Positions 8,511 to 16,466 of a stretch of 64,000 nucleotides of DNA are shown one piece after another. Numbering within the stretch: position 1 is the first letter of the stretch; every line of letters starts with the position of its first letter. The notes below the pieces were generated by a model. It ran no database searches. It was not told the origin of the DNA and saw only the letters and a list, made by a program, of their open reading frames with translations. The stretch comes from Leptobacterium_A meishanense. Its GTDB lineage: Bacteria; Bacteroidota; Bacteroidia; Flavobacteriales; Flavobacteriaceae. Both the position numbers and the translations under genes were made by a program. The stretch lies in contig NZ_JBBEXE010000002.1 in the NCBI RefSeq assembly GCF_037645805.1, positions 248,001-312,000 of the forward strand, in the 5' to 3' direction.

Positions 8511-8988
8511 TCGCTATGGTATCATTAATAATTTCAACAGACTGTATCCAGTTGTTTGTATCTGTAGTTAGATCAGAGGTAAGGTTTTCATAATTAGCAA
8601 CAAAACCACAAGCTCTGGAAATAAAGACTTCTTTTGTTGTATAGTTAAAAGCGATACGGTCACTATTTCCTATTTCCGCACCATTAGCATCGTCCTCAGA
8701 ATTGAGAATAAATGTAAAAGCAGTTTCATTTTCAAAAGAACGCAATGGAAGTGCTATTGAATCGGTCGTTACCCTATCCGCATTTGGAACCGGCACATCT
8801 ACACCCGCTGCTAAAACGCGGAGTGAAGTAACACTTTTTACTTCCTCGGGATTGGCATTGTCATAAAAACGGATAATAAGTTGCGGGGTATCCGGCACTT
8901 CTCCCGGGCAAATATCATCCCGTTCGCAACCCAAAATAATCCAGAGCAGCGAAATCGTGTAAATGATTTTTGTAATATCGTTTTTCAT
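8476..8988 (-). CDS. DUF6452 family lipoprotein
   Basis: A 170-residue protein with a lipoprotein signal ending LLWIILGC (Cys about residue 21), followed by ERDDICPGEVPDTPQLIIRFYD. A second Cys near the C-terminus may form a disulphide with the first CxxG. The family is widely found directly after rlmD in Flavobacteriia, as here (2-bp gap), and before the DUF6048 barrel protein. The role is unknown; it presumably acts at the outer membrane together with DUF6048. Confidence 0.85.
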   Translation of the reverse strand: MKNDITKIIYTISLLWIILGCERDDICPGEVPDTPQLIIRFYDNANPEEVKSVTSLRVLAAGVDVPVPNADRVTTDSIALPLRSFENETAFTFILNSEDDANGAEIGNSDRIAFNYTTKEVFISRACGFVANYENLTSDLTTDTNNWIQSVEIINDTIANENTAHVKIFH

Positions 8989-8990
8989 GT

Positions 8991-10403
8991 TTATAATCTT
9001 CGTTCCAAAAGTACAACATTTTCTACATGGTGTGTTTGCGGAAACATATCAACCGGTTGTACTTTGGTTACTTTATAGTGTTCATTCATGATGGCTAAAT
9101 CCCGGGCTTGAGTAGCACTATTGCAGCTCACATACACAATTTTATGAGGGGCAATTTTTAATAACTGTTTGACCACCTCTTTATGCATCCCATCTCTGGG
9201 AGGGTCTGTAATAATAATATCCGGAGTGCCGTTTTCTTCAATGAACAAATCATTAAAGACGCTTTTCATGTCTCCAACGAAGAATGTTGTATTCTCTATT
9301 TGGTTTAATTGGGCATTGACCTTTGCATCTTCAATGGCTTCGGGAACAGCTTCTACACCAATTACCTTTTTAGCATTCTTTGCTACAAATTGTGCAATGG
9401 TCCCTGTACCGGTGTAGAGATCATATACCAATTCTTTTCCGGTTAAACCAGCAAAATCCCGGGCAACTTTATAGAGTTCATAGGCTTGTTCCGAATTAGT
9501 TTGGTAAAATGATTTTGCATTTATTTTGAACCGCAGCCCTTCCATTTCTTCGAAAATATGATCACGACCGGCATAGCAAATCACTTCTTGGTCATAAATA
9601 GTATCGTTGGGTTTTTGGTTGATGACGTATTGAAGTGAAGTTATTTCCGGAAAACTTTTCACCAAATAATCCAACAGTAGTTCTCTTTCCTTTTTAGCAT
9701 TTTCATAAAACTGGATAAGTACCATAAGCTCTCCGGTAGAAGCTGTTCGTATCATCAACGTTCTTAAAAGTCCAGCTTGTTTCCGTACATTATAAAAAGA
9801 CAAATTGTTGTCAACTGCAAATTGTTTAATGGCTAATCGAATTGCATTTGAAGGGTCTTCTTGGAGGTGGCATTTGCGAACATCCAGTATTTTATCCCAA
9901 GCTCCCGGAATATGAAAACCTAAGGCATTCCGGTTGTTAATTTCTAAAGAGGTTTTGATTTCTTCGGGTGTGAGCCAACGGTTATCAGAAAATGAAAACT
10001 CCATTTTATTCCTGTAGAAGTAGGTCTTTTTTGAACCGATAATAGGCATTATTTCAGGGATTTTAATTTTTCCCAACCGGATCAAATTATTAGCTACCTC
10101 TTTTTGTTTGTAATACAATTGGTGTTGGTAGTCCATATACTGCCATTTACAACCACCACATACGCCAAAATGTTCACAAACAGGGTCGGTCCGTTTATCA
10201 GACAGTTGATGAAATGCTACTGCTTTCCCTTCAAAGTACCCTCTTCTTTTTTTAGTAACCTGAATATCCACCACATCTCCCGGTACAGCATTATTCAAAA
10301 AGATCACCCGTCCGTCAGGAGCTTTGGCAACACTTTTTCCTTTAGCACCGGCATCTATGATTTCGATGCTCTCAAAGAAAGGTTTTTCTTTTTTTCTAGG
10401 CAT
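8991..10403 (-). CDS. rlmD: 23S rRNA (uracil-1939-C5)-methyltransferase
   Basis: A 470-residue RumA/RlmD-type enzyme that makes m5U1939 in 23S rRNA. It has a TRAM domain (about 1-65, GKSVAKAPDGRVIFLNNAVPGD), an iron-sulfur Cys set (CEHFGVCGGCKWQ), the SAM fold VYDLYTGTGTIAQF, ITDPPRDGMH, and the catalytic Cys in VYVSCN near the C-terminus. The frame stays open to 10550, but the upstream 49 residues are not family-like, so the ATG at 10401-10403 (MPRKKEKP) is chosen. A TATTTTTG box ends 3 bp before this ATG. Confidence 0.95.
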   Translation of the reverse strand: MPRKKEKPFFESIEIIDAGAKGKSVAKAPDGRVIFLNNAVPGDVVDIQVTKKRRGYFEGKAVAFHQLSDKRTDPVCEHFGVCGGCKWQYMDYQHQLYYKQKEVANNLIRLGKIKIPEIMPIIGSKKTYFYRNKMEFSFSDNRWLTPEEIKTSLEINNRNALGFHIPGAWDKILDVRKCHLQEDPSNAIRLAIKQFAVDNNLSFYNVRKQAGLLRTLMIRTASTGELMVLIQFYENAKKERELLLDYLVKSFPEITSLQYVINQKPNDTIYDQEVICYAGRDHIFEEMEGLRFKINAKSFYQTNSEQAYELYKVARDFAGLTGKELVYDLYTGTGTIAQFVAKNAKKVIGVEAVPEAIEDAKVNAQLNQIENTTFFVGDMKSVFNDLFIEENGTPDIIITDPPRDGMHKEVVKQLLKIAPHKIVYVSCNSATQARDLAIMNEHYKVTKVQPVDMFPQTHHVENVVLLERRL

Positions 10404-10406
10404 GCG

Positions 10407-10414
10407 CAAAAATA
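10407..10414 (-). promoter_or_regulatory. -7 box abutting the rlmD start
   Basis: On the minus strand TATTTTTG is followed by only CGC and then the rlmD ATG. If functional, transcription would begin at or inside the start codon and give a leaderless mRNA. Confidence 0.4.
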
Positions 10415-10565
10415 GGGGAATCAAGAAGATTTTAATGACAATTACCTCAAAAAATAACAGGATATTTAGTAATTTGCACACACTTCGATGGATGATTTCT
10501 CTCCTTTCGCCAAAAAACCGAAGAAGAAGGAATAAAGGATGTTTCAACATTAAAGTAGTTCTATT

Positions 10566-11846
10566 ATGGCAGTTTTAGAAAAAATAAGTTCACAAAAAGC
10601 TATCGCATTAGAGGATAAATACGGGGCCCATAATTACCACCCGCTTCCGGTAGTATTAAGTAAAGGAGAAGGCGTGTATGTTTGGGATGTAGAAGGAAAA
10701 AAGTATTATGATTTTTTATCGGCCTATTCTGCCGTAAACCAAGGGCACTGCCATCCTAAAATTGTGGGTGCGATGACCCGGCAAGCACAAGAATTAACCC
10801 TTACTTCCCGGGCATTTTACAATGATATGCTAGGGAAATATGAGCAATACATCACCAATTATTTTAAGTTTGACAAGGTATTGCCGATGAACACAGGGGC
10901 TGAGGCAGTGGAAACAGCCATTAAGCTATGTAGAAAATGGGCTTATGAATGTAAAGGGATTGTAGAGCAGGAAGCACAAATTGTAGTGTGCGAGAATAAT
11001 TTTCATGGGCGCACAACGACTATTATCTCATTTTCTAACGATGAAGGTGCGCAACGGAACTTTGGCCCTTACACGCCTGGGTTTATAAAAATCCCCTATG
11101 ATGATGTAGCAGCGTTGGAAAAAGTATTGAAAACACATAAGAATATAGCAGGTTTTTTGGTTGAGCCCATTCAAGGGGAAGCAGGCGTATATACTCCTTC
11201 AGAGGACTATATTGCCCAGGCAAAAAAGCTTTGTAACGAGTATAATGTGTTGTTTATGGCAGATGAAATCCAGACAGGAATTGCGCGTACAGGGTCACTA
11301 TTGGCTGTTTGTGGAAACTGCACATGTGAAGGTCATTGTGAACAACAACCGTCCTATCAACGCCCGGACATATTAATCTTGGGAAAGGCACTCAGTGGAG
11401 GTGCCTATCCGGTAAGTGCTGTTTTAGCAGATGACGCGGTAATGGGGGTTATAAAGCCGGGGCAACACGGCAGTACTTTTGGAGGTAATCCGGTAGCGGC
11501 GGCAGTGGCCATCGCTGCATTGGAAGTAGTTGAAGAAGAGCAACTGGCACAAAATGCACGGGAACTGGGGGAGCTGTTCAGAAGTGAAATGAACAAGTAC
11601 ATTGAAAGCTCTAAAATTGTAAAACTTGTTAGGGGACGAGGGCTCTTAAATGCAATTGTGATTAATGATAGCCCGGATAGCAGCACAGCTTGGGATATTT
11701 GTGTTGCATTAAAAGAAAATGGGTTATTGGCAAAACCAACCCACGGAAATATTATCCGGTTTGCACCACCGTTGGTAATGACAAGAGAAGAGCTGTTAGA
11801 TTGCGTGTCGATTATTACCGACACCTTGAAAAGGTTTGAAAGATAA
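10566..11846 (+). CDS. rocD: Ornithine aminotransferase
   Basis: A 426-residue class III PLP aminotransferase that converts ornithine and 2-oxoglutarate to glutamate semialdehyde and glutamate, linking arginine and proline metabolism. Visible motifs are AYSAVNQGHCHPKI (54-67), NTGAEAVETAIKLCRKW (109-125), PLP-contacting Asp233 (ADEIQTG) and the Schiff-base lysine Lys274 in LGKALSGGAYPVSAV. Between ARTG and PDILILGK there is an insertion of about 18 residues holding four cysteines (249, 252, 254, 258) that is absent from the classical enzyme. Confidence 0.94.
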   Translation: MAVLEKISSQKAIALEDKYGAHNYHPLPVVLSKGEGVYVWDVEGKKYYDFLSAYSAVNQGHCHPKIVGAMTRQAQELTLTSRAFYNDMLGKYEQYITNYFKFDKVLPMNTGAEAVETAIKLCRKWAYECKGIVEQEAQIVVCENNFHGRTTTIISFSNDEGAQRNFGPYTPGFIKIPYDDVAALEKVLKTHKNIAGFLVEPIQGEAGVYTPSEDYIAQAKKLCNEYNVLFMADEIQTGIARTGSLLAVCGNCTCEGHCEQQPSYQRPDILILGKALSGGAYPVSAVLADDAVMGVIKPGQHGSTFGGNPVAAAVAIAALEVVEEEQLAQNARELGELFRSEMNKYIESSKIVKLVRGRGLLNAIVINDSPDSSTAWDICVALKENGLLAKPTHGNIIRFAPPLVMTREELLDCVSIITDTLKRFER

Positions 11847-11903
11847 ACAGAAAAAGCCTTCTCAGTAGGGAAACGCTCAAACTGAAGCGATATAATAAAG
11901 TTT

Positions 11904-12305
11904 TTAAGGTGCAAGCATATTGAAAGGGAATAGGGCTACATTCCGGAAAACCCAAAAAGCAAGGATGCACCAAAAGATAACCATGGGTGTTCTGGGGTGG
12001 TGTAACAAGCTTTCGGTCTCTTTTCCTTTCACAATGCCTATGATGTTTATCACCATATTGTAAAGGAGTACGATTCCAAAAATAAGGATAAGCAGGTTAT
12101 GGCTAATTCCCTCTAAAATATTCCCATGCGCAAAATCGTATAAAGCACGCTGGCTACCACATCCCGGGCAATGAAAGCCCGTTACGCTATAGATAGGGCA
12201 TTTAGGAAAAAAATCATAGCTACTTGGGTTAAAATAATAATAAAGGGGCAGCACTACTATAGCAGCCACCCCTAATAGTATGTATAGAAGCTGTTTCTTA
12301 TACAT
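11904..12305 (-). CDS. DUF2752 membrane protein
   Basis: A 133-residue inner-membrane protein with three hydrophobic segments and the DUF2752 core GFHCPGCGSQRALYDFAHG, in which CPGCG is invariant. The function of the family is unknown; the CxxC pair suggests a redox or metal role. The start at 12303-12305 (MYKKQLLY) overlaps the end of the CD225 gene by 8 bp, so the genes are coupled. It is the last gene of a four-gene cluster of small membrane proteins. Confidence 0.85.
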   Translation of the reverse strand: MYKKQLLYILLGVAAIVVLPLYYYFNPSSYDFFPKCPIYSVTGFHCPGCGSQRALYDFAHGNILEGISHNLLILIFGIVLLYNMVINIIGIVKGKETESLLHHPRTPMVIFWCILAFWVFRNVALFPFNMLAP

Positions 12306-12570
12306 CGCCCATTGCAGCACCTATAAAGGCAAAACCGAAAATAGCAATATAGATTATCCAGAACAATAAAGCTACACCAATAGATACAAATGCCCATGTT
12401 TTGGCATTTCTAGAGGCTTTCTCGGCACTATCATAATCACCTTCTGCATAGGCAGAGTTTACTTTTGATGCATACACAATACTGACAACCCCTGCAGGCA
12501 TACAGCATAAGACAGTTGATATAATAGCTAATACTAAATAGTTAGCCGGTCTTTGTGGTTTCGTTTCCAT
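12298..12570 (-). CDS. CD225/dispanin family protein
   Basis: A 90-residue two-helix membrane protein: NYLVLAIISTVLCCMPAGVV (about 10-30) contains the double Cys of the family's first intramembrane helix, VYASKVNSAYAEGDYDSA is the conserved loop, and a second helix follows (WAFVSIGVALLFWII). CD225/dispanin proteins include eukaryotic IFITMs; the bacterial role is not known. Genes on both sides encode DUF2752 or CCC-type membrane proteins. Confidence 0.88.
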   Translation of the reverse strand: METKPQRPANYLVLAIISTVLCCMPAGVVSIVYASKVNSAYAEGDYDSAEKASRNAKTWAFVSIGVALLFWIIYIAIFGFAFIGAAMGDV

Positions 12571-12602
12571 ATGTATAAAGTTGAGTTAGTTAATAAAATT
12601 AT

Positions 12603-12923
12603 TTAATTAAATTGATCAAATGCATTCTGATATTGTTCCATAATCCCACTATATCCTATAGTTGAGAACATAAATATAACATAACCTAAATAGATAACAT
12701 TTAATACGATACCTATAATGGCCAGGATACGCCCTGTTTTTACATTGTTGAACCCTTCATAGGCTTCCGGGTTCTCTTTATATAATTTCAAAGCTTTATT
12801 GCCAAGTACAAGCGCAATAATACCAAATATAAGGCCTATTACACCATAACAACAACAAGTAACAATTGAGACAATCCCGAAAACTAAAATGAGTGTTGAA
12901 TTTGGTAGTTTTTGTTTTTCCAT
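12603..12923 (-). CDS. CCC-motif (DUF4190-like) membrane protein
   Basis: A 106-residue protein with three to four hydrophobic helices; the first ends in TCCCYGVIGLIFGIIALVLG, a triple Cys followed by a glycine-rich hydrophobic run. NKALKLYKENPEAY is a conserved cytoplasmic loop and NVKTGRILAIIGIVLN leads into the next helix. This arrangement is found in Bacteroidota next to CD225 and DUF2752 genes. Function unknown. Confidence 0.8.
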   Translation of the reverse strand: MEKQKLPNSTLILVFGIVSIVTCCCYGVIGLIFGIIALVLGNKALKLYKENPEAYEGFNNVKTGRILAIIGIVLNVIYLGYVIFMFSTIGYSGIMEQYQNAFDQFN

Positions 12924-12932
12924 AACGTAATT

Positions 12933-13202
12933 TTATGTTAGATTAGACATTTTAATGATATAACTGATTATTACAATAAGGACATTTATTGTAATAAGGG
13001 TAATTTTTATAATCCGTTGGTATTTGAATGTAATAAATATATTAATAAGCAAAAATATAGAAAGTAGTATAAGAGAGTATATCGCAGGATACATGTGAAA
13101 AGCCGCTTCAAACTTTCCGTCAAGCAATAAAGCTACTGATCGTTGTAACCCACATCCCGGGCATTCAATACCAAAAAGTGTTTTATTAAGGCACGGAAGC
13201 AT
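12933..13202 (-). CDS. DUF2752 membrane protein, second copy
   Basis: An 89-residue protein from the ATG at 13200-13202 (MLPCLNKTLFGIECPGCGLQ), with the DUF2752 CPGCG motif and two further hydrophobic helices. The frame extends upstream to a TTG at 13251-13253. Related proteins, as I remember them, begin near the ATA-GAA-GAC-TAT codons just upstream, where ATA would stand for the usual ATG, so the exact start is uncertain. It is first in the cluster DUF2752-CCC-CD225-DUF2752. Confidence 0.78.
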   Translation of the reverse strand: MLPCLNKTLFGIECPGCGLQRSVALLLDGKFEAAFHMYPAIYSLILLSIFLLINIFITFKYQRIIKITLITINVLIVIISYIIKMSNLT

Positions 13203-13300
13203 ATAGTCTTCTATATGAGCAAGTAGTGGTATATAATTGATGGTTAAGCCCAATTCACATACATTTGTAACTGCACGAATATAAAATAATTATTTTAATA

Positions 13301-13525
13301 ATGGATGCATTGCCCAATAAAACGAATAACAAAATATATTATTTTTTAGCTATTGTAATAGGATCGGTATTGCTTTATTATGGGAATAAACAAACAGAAG
13401 GTTTTTATGTATATCTTACCGTAACAGGCTTTGTGTTGTTAATGTTTGGGTTGTACAAAACTACTACAGCATGGGTAAAAGACAATCCTAGGGATAATCA
13501 CCATGATGATCTAAAAAACGAATAG
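13301..13525 (+). CDS. Small two-helix membrane protein, unknown
   Basis: A 74-residue protein with two hydrophobic helices (about 12-27 and 34-51) joined by the short loop GNKQTEGFYV, and a charged tail ending NPRDNHHDDLKNE. It precedes the Smr-domain gene by 5 bp on the same strand, so the two are probably co-transcribed. I do not recognise a named family. Confidence 0.7.
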   Translation: MDALPNKTNNKIYYFLAIVIGSVLLYYGNKQTEGFYVYLTVTGFVLLMFGLYKTTTAWVKDNPRDNHHDDLKNE

Positions 13526-13530
13526 TATTA

Positions 13531-14082
13531 ATGAGCAATTTGTACCACATAGGTGACCTCGTGGAGGTTATTGATGAAGCCATTAGAGGAAAAATAATGG
13601 AAATTAACGGGAAGGAGTTAACGATTGATACAGAAGAGGGCCTTGAACTAAAGATTGCTAAGAGCGATGTGATTAAAATAGAACAAATAGAAGCGCTTCA
13701 GGTTACATTCCATGAAGTTATAGAACAAGTGGCTTTAAAAGAACAATCAGAAAAGAAAAAGGTTTTTGGGAAACCAAAGAAGCACCGTTCTTTACCTCCG
13801 ATGGAAGTAGATTTGCATATACATCAACTCGTTCCCAATACAAAAGGTATGACCAGTCATGATATGTTAACGATACAAATAGAAACAGCCAAACGGCAAT
13901 TGGATTTTGCCATTAAAAAACGGATACCCAAGGTTGTTTTTATCCATGGGGTAGGGGAAGGTGTTCTAAAAATGGAATTAATAACACTTTTTGGGCGTTA
14001 TGACAACGTAGAATTCTATGATGCCGATTTTAAAAAATATGGTTTTGGAGCGACGAAAGTCAGGATTTATCAGAATATTTAG
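13531..14082 (+). CDS. Smr-domain (small MutS-related) protein
   Basis: A 183-residue protein. The N-terminal 60 residues form a small KOW/SH3-like beta domain (GDLVEVIDEAIRGKIMEING), then there is a Lys-rich linker and a C-terminal Smr domain with EVDLHIHQL and the catalytic-type FIHGVGEGVLK motif, ending GATKVRIYQ. Smr domains are nucleases that nick or cleave DNA or RNA, some at collided ribosomes. Its last 4 bp overlap the convergent lipoprotein gene. Confidence 0.88.
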   Translation: MSNLYHIGDLVEVIDEAIRGKIMEINGKELTIDTEEGLELKIAKSDVIKIEQIEALQVTFHEVIEQVALKEQSEKKKVFGKPKKHRSLPPMEVDLHIHQLVPNTKGMTSHDMLTIQIETAKRQLDFAIKKRIPKVVFIHGVGEGVLKMELITLFGRYDNVEFYDADFKKYGFGATKVRIYQNI

Positions 14083-14591
14083 TTTGTGGTTACCGTACCA
14101 AACTCAAAGTTCGTGGCAATAATACTTTCTCCATTATCATTTACCAAAATAAGATCTTCAATGGTCAGGGTATGTTCATATGTGGTAACATCATTTTCAG
14201 TCACTGCAATGGTTACAAGTCTTAAAGTGCCGCCGGTTGCTTGTATTTCTGTTTCTACAATAGGTGTTACAGGGGGGATGTCTTCACAAAAGTAATCCTG
14301 TGTTACATTTTCAGAGAAGATCCTATAAGACAATTGTACCACATTGGGGATGCCCCGTATTACTCCTTCAGGAACTGTTGCCTGATTTTTAACTAGGCCA
14401 TCCGGCAGTTCTAAAATAAGTGCTTGGTCAGCATTAATTTTAAAAAACAACGTAGTGCTGTCTGGGCATGATTGTACTGTTACATTGTCAAAATCAATAG
14501 AATCTATTTGCAGGTCACCATCATCACAACTCCAGATGAAGAGCATGCTTAAAACGGAGAACAGTATTTTTTTCAAAACCATTGTTTTCAT
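14079..14591 (-). CDS. Conserved lipoprotein, unknown
   Basis: A protein of up to 170 residues with a lipoprotein signal ending LSMLFIWSC and then DDGDLQIDSIDFDNV. A second ATG at 14582 (MVLKKILFS) also gives a good signal. The mature part includes Cys residues in VQSCPDSTTLFFKIN and FCEDIPPVTP. A TACTTTTG box ends 5 bp before the first ATG, so either a leaderless message or the second ATG is used. Function unknown. Confidence 0.75.
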   Translation of the reverse strand: MKTMVLKKILFSVLSMLFIWSCDDGDLQIDSIDFDNVTVQSCPDSTTLFFKINADQALILELPDGLVKNQATVPEGVIRGIPNVVQLSYRIFSENVTQDYFCEDIPPVTPIVETEIQATGGTLRLVTIAVTENDVTTYEHTLTIEDLILVNDNGESIIATNFEFGTVTTN

Positions 14592-14596
14592 TGAGA

Positions 14597-14604
14597 CAAA
14601 AGTA
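14597..14604 (-). promoter_or_regulatory. -7 box of the lipoprotein gene
   Basis: TACTTTTG on the minus strand ends 5 bp from the first ATG (14591) and 14 bp from the second (14582). It is one half of a divergent pair with the box at 14656-14663. Confidence 0.45.
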
Positions 14605-14655
14605 ATATATAATAGAGATTTATAGTGAATATTATAAATATAATTTTATTTGCAT

Positions 14656-14663
14656 TATTTTTG
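14656..14663 (+). promoter_or_regulatory. -7 box of the cysteine desulfurase gene
   Basis: TATTTTTG followed by GCACCG and then the ATG at 14670. A start site a few bases after the box would make the transcript almost leaderless. No -33 TTTG is apparent upstream. Confidence 0.4.
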
Positions 14664-14669
14664 GCACCG

Positions 14670-15818
14670 ATGAAAAAGGTATACTTTGATAACGCAGCTA
14701 CTACGCAATTGAGAGACGAGGTGATTGCTAAAATGCAAGAATCGTTGAAGGATTTCTATGGTAACCCGTCTTCAACACATAGTTTTGGACGTTCTTCCAA
14801 GACGCTAATTGAAAAGGCCCGTAAAACGATTGCAGGTCAGATAAATGCGAAACCTTCAGAAATTATATTTACTTCAGGAGGGACAGAGGCAGACAATATG
14901 ATATTGCGAAGTGCAGTTAGGGATCTTGGTGTGGAAACAATTATTACTTCTACCATAGAACATCATGCAGTATTACATACAGTTGAACAGCTCCAGAAAG
15001 AATATGGTATTGAAGTCAAGTATGTCGATTTGGAAACATGTGGTACACCTAGTATTATGTCTCTTGAAGGCTTATTGAAAGGAGATGACAGCAAGAAACT
15101 GGTGAGCTTAATGCATGTAAACAATGAGATTGGCAATATGATTGATATTGATACAGTTGCCGAACTTTGTAAGGAACACGATGCCTTGTTTCATTCTGAT
15201 ACCGTTCAATCTATTGGGCATTGGGAATGGGATGTTCAGTCAACAAAAGTAGATTTTTTAACAGCTGCGGCACATAAGTTCCATGGCCCAAAAGGTATTG
15301 GGTTTGCTTATATACGAAAGGATTCAGCGTTAAAGCCGTTCATTTTTGGTGGGGGACAGGAACGTGGTTTTAGAGCGGGAACGGAATCGTGCCATAATAT
15401 TGTAGGTTTAGAAGAAGCTTTCCTTTTAGCATATAAAAGTTTAGATGAAGAGCGCACTTATGTAAAGGGGTTAAAGCATTACTTCATTGATAAAATTAAA
15501 AAAGTGTTCCCTGAAGCCAAATTTAATGGTAACTGCGCTGATGAAATGAAGAGTACGTACACATTGGTAAACGTTTGTTTACCGATAGGTGAAGATAAAG
15601 CACAGATATTATTATTTCATTTAGATATTAATGGGATTGCCTGTTCTACGGGAAGTGCTTGTCAATCAGGTGCAAATGAAGGGTCTCATGTACTAAGGGC
15701 TATTTTGCCGCAAGATGAATTAAAAAGACCTTCATTACGCTTCTCTTTTTCTAAGTTTAATACAAAAGATGAAATAGATTATGTGGTGAAGATATTAGAA
15801 GATTTTTCTAAAGATTAA
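14670..15818 (+). CDS. Cysteine desulfurase (NifS/IscS-like)
   Basis: A 382-residue class V PLP enzyme that removes sulfur from cysteine for Fe-S cluster and thiolation pathways. MKKVYFDNAATTQLRDEV is the typical start; the Schiff-base lysine lies in AAHKFHGPKGIGF, and the mobile-loop catalytic Cys in GIACSTGSACQSG. An upstream extension to 14625 is hydrophobic and unlike the family, so the ATG at 14670 is chosen. No iscU-type partner lies next to it, so its exact sulfur acceptor is open. Confidence 0.94.
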   Translation: MKKVYFDNAATTQLRDEVIAKMQESLKDFYGNPSSTHSFGRSSKTLIEKARKTIAGQINAKPSEIIFTSGGTEADNMILRSAVRDLGVETIITSTIEHHAVLHTVEQLQKEYGIEVKYVDLETCGTPSIMSLEGLLKGDDSKKLVSLMHVNNEIGNMIDIDTVAELCKEHDALFHSDTVQSIGHWEWDVQSTKVDFLTAAAHKFHGPKGIGFAYIRKDSALKPFIFGGGQERGFRAGTESCHNIVGLEEAFLLAYKSLDEERTYVKGLKHYFIDKIKKVFPEAKFNGNCADEMKSTYTLVNVCLPIGEDKAQILLFHLDINGIACSTGSACQSGANEGSHVLRAILPQDELKRPSLRFSFSKFNTKDEIDYVVKILEDFSKD

Positions 15819-16465
15819 TCCCTTTTCTTTTTACGTTCCTTATCATAAGGGAATTTTCTGGCGGCATTTTTCATCATAGATTCAATAATCTCATCTGTAT
15901 CTTTACCAGATTTTCGGCTAATAGTCTTTTCATATTTCCACAATAATTTTCCGGTAGCCCCATCACTTATTTTAATACCGATGCGCCCATAATCGGATTT
16001 CCCCATGATAAGTGATATGAAATCAATTTCAGGAACTCCTTTCGAGATAAGTGCACTAAGTGTTAAGTTACCACTTATAATCCCATCCACTTTTAAAATA
16101 TCGCATAATTCTTGCGTGGTGTGAATGTCAATATTGTCAATAGAAATACCATTTTTAGCCAGTATAGCATTTGTGTTTTTAATATCTTGAAATGTAACAG
16201 AAAGCTTTTTTTTATTTTTTCGCTGCAGGAAGTAATTTTCCAAGGCATTTTGCACAGCATAACCTTCTTTTCTTTCTAAATCTTGAAGTTCATCTTCGCT
16301 TACCTCATATTCATCATCTAGCTGTAATGTGGCTAGAAATGGCATAATAGCTAATGTTTCATGAGGTTTGCTCAGCTCCTCAAAATGTACGTTTTCATAA
16401 ATTGTTTTTTGTCCTAGAACTTTAAAAGCTATAAATAAAAAGAGATACCCTATTTTCTTTTTCAT
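15815..16465 (-). CDS. Exported protein of the TonB-receptor operon, unknown
   Basis: A 216-residue protein with a signal peptide (MKKKIGYLFLFIAFKVLGQ). The mature part has a pattern seen in GNA1162/CsgG-like lipoproteins: LAIMPFLATLQL, then ELCDILKVDGIISGNLTLS, then GATGKLLWKYEKTIS, and a basic end. No lipobox is seen. It begins 1 bp after the stop of the TonB-dependent receptor gene, so it is the third member of that unit. The family link is tentative. Confidence 0.75.
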   Translation of the reverse strand: MKKKIGYLFLFIAFKVLGQKTIYENVHFEELSKPHETLAIMPFLATLQLDDEYEVSEDELQDLERKEGYAVQNALENYFLQRKNKKKLSVTFQDIKNTNAILAKNGISIDNIDIHTTQELCDILKVDGIISGNLTLSALISKGVPEIDFISLIMGKSDYGRIGIKISDGATGKLLWKYEKTISRKSGKDTDEIIESMMKNAARKFPYDKERKKKRD

Positions 16466-16466
16466 T

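Noticed and set aside
10404..10550. 49-residue N-terminal extension of rlmD
   Set aside because: Composition is hydrophobic and unlike the TRAM domain; the family start is MPRKKEKP, and a promoter box lies inside the extension.
11405..11914. 169-codon minus-strand frame opposite rocD
   Set aside because: Shadow of the well-supported rocD; Ser-rich composition typical of antisense frames.
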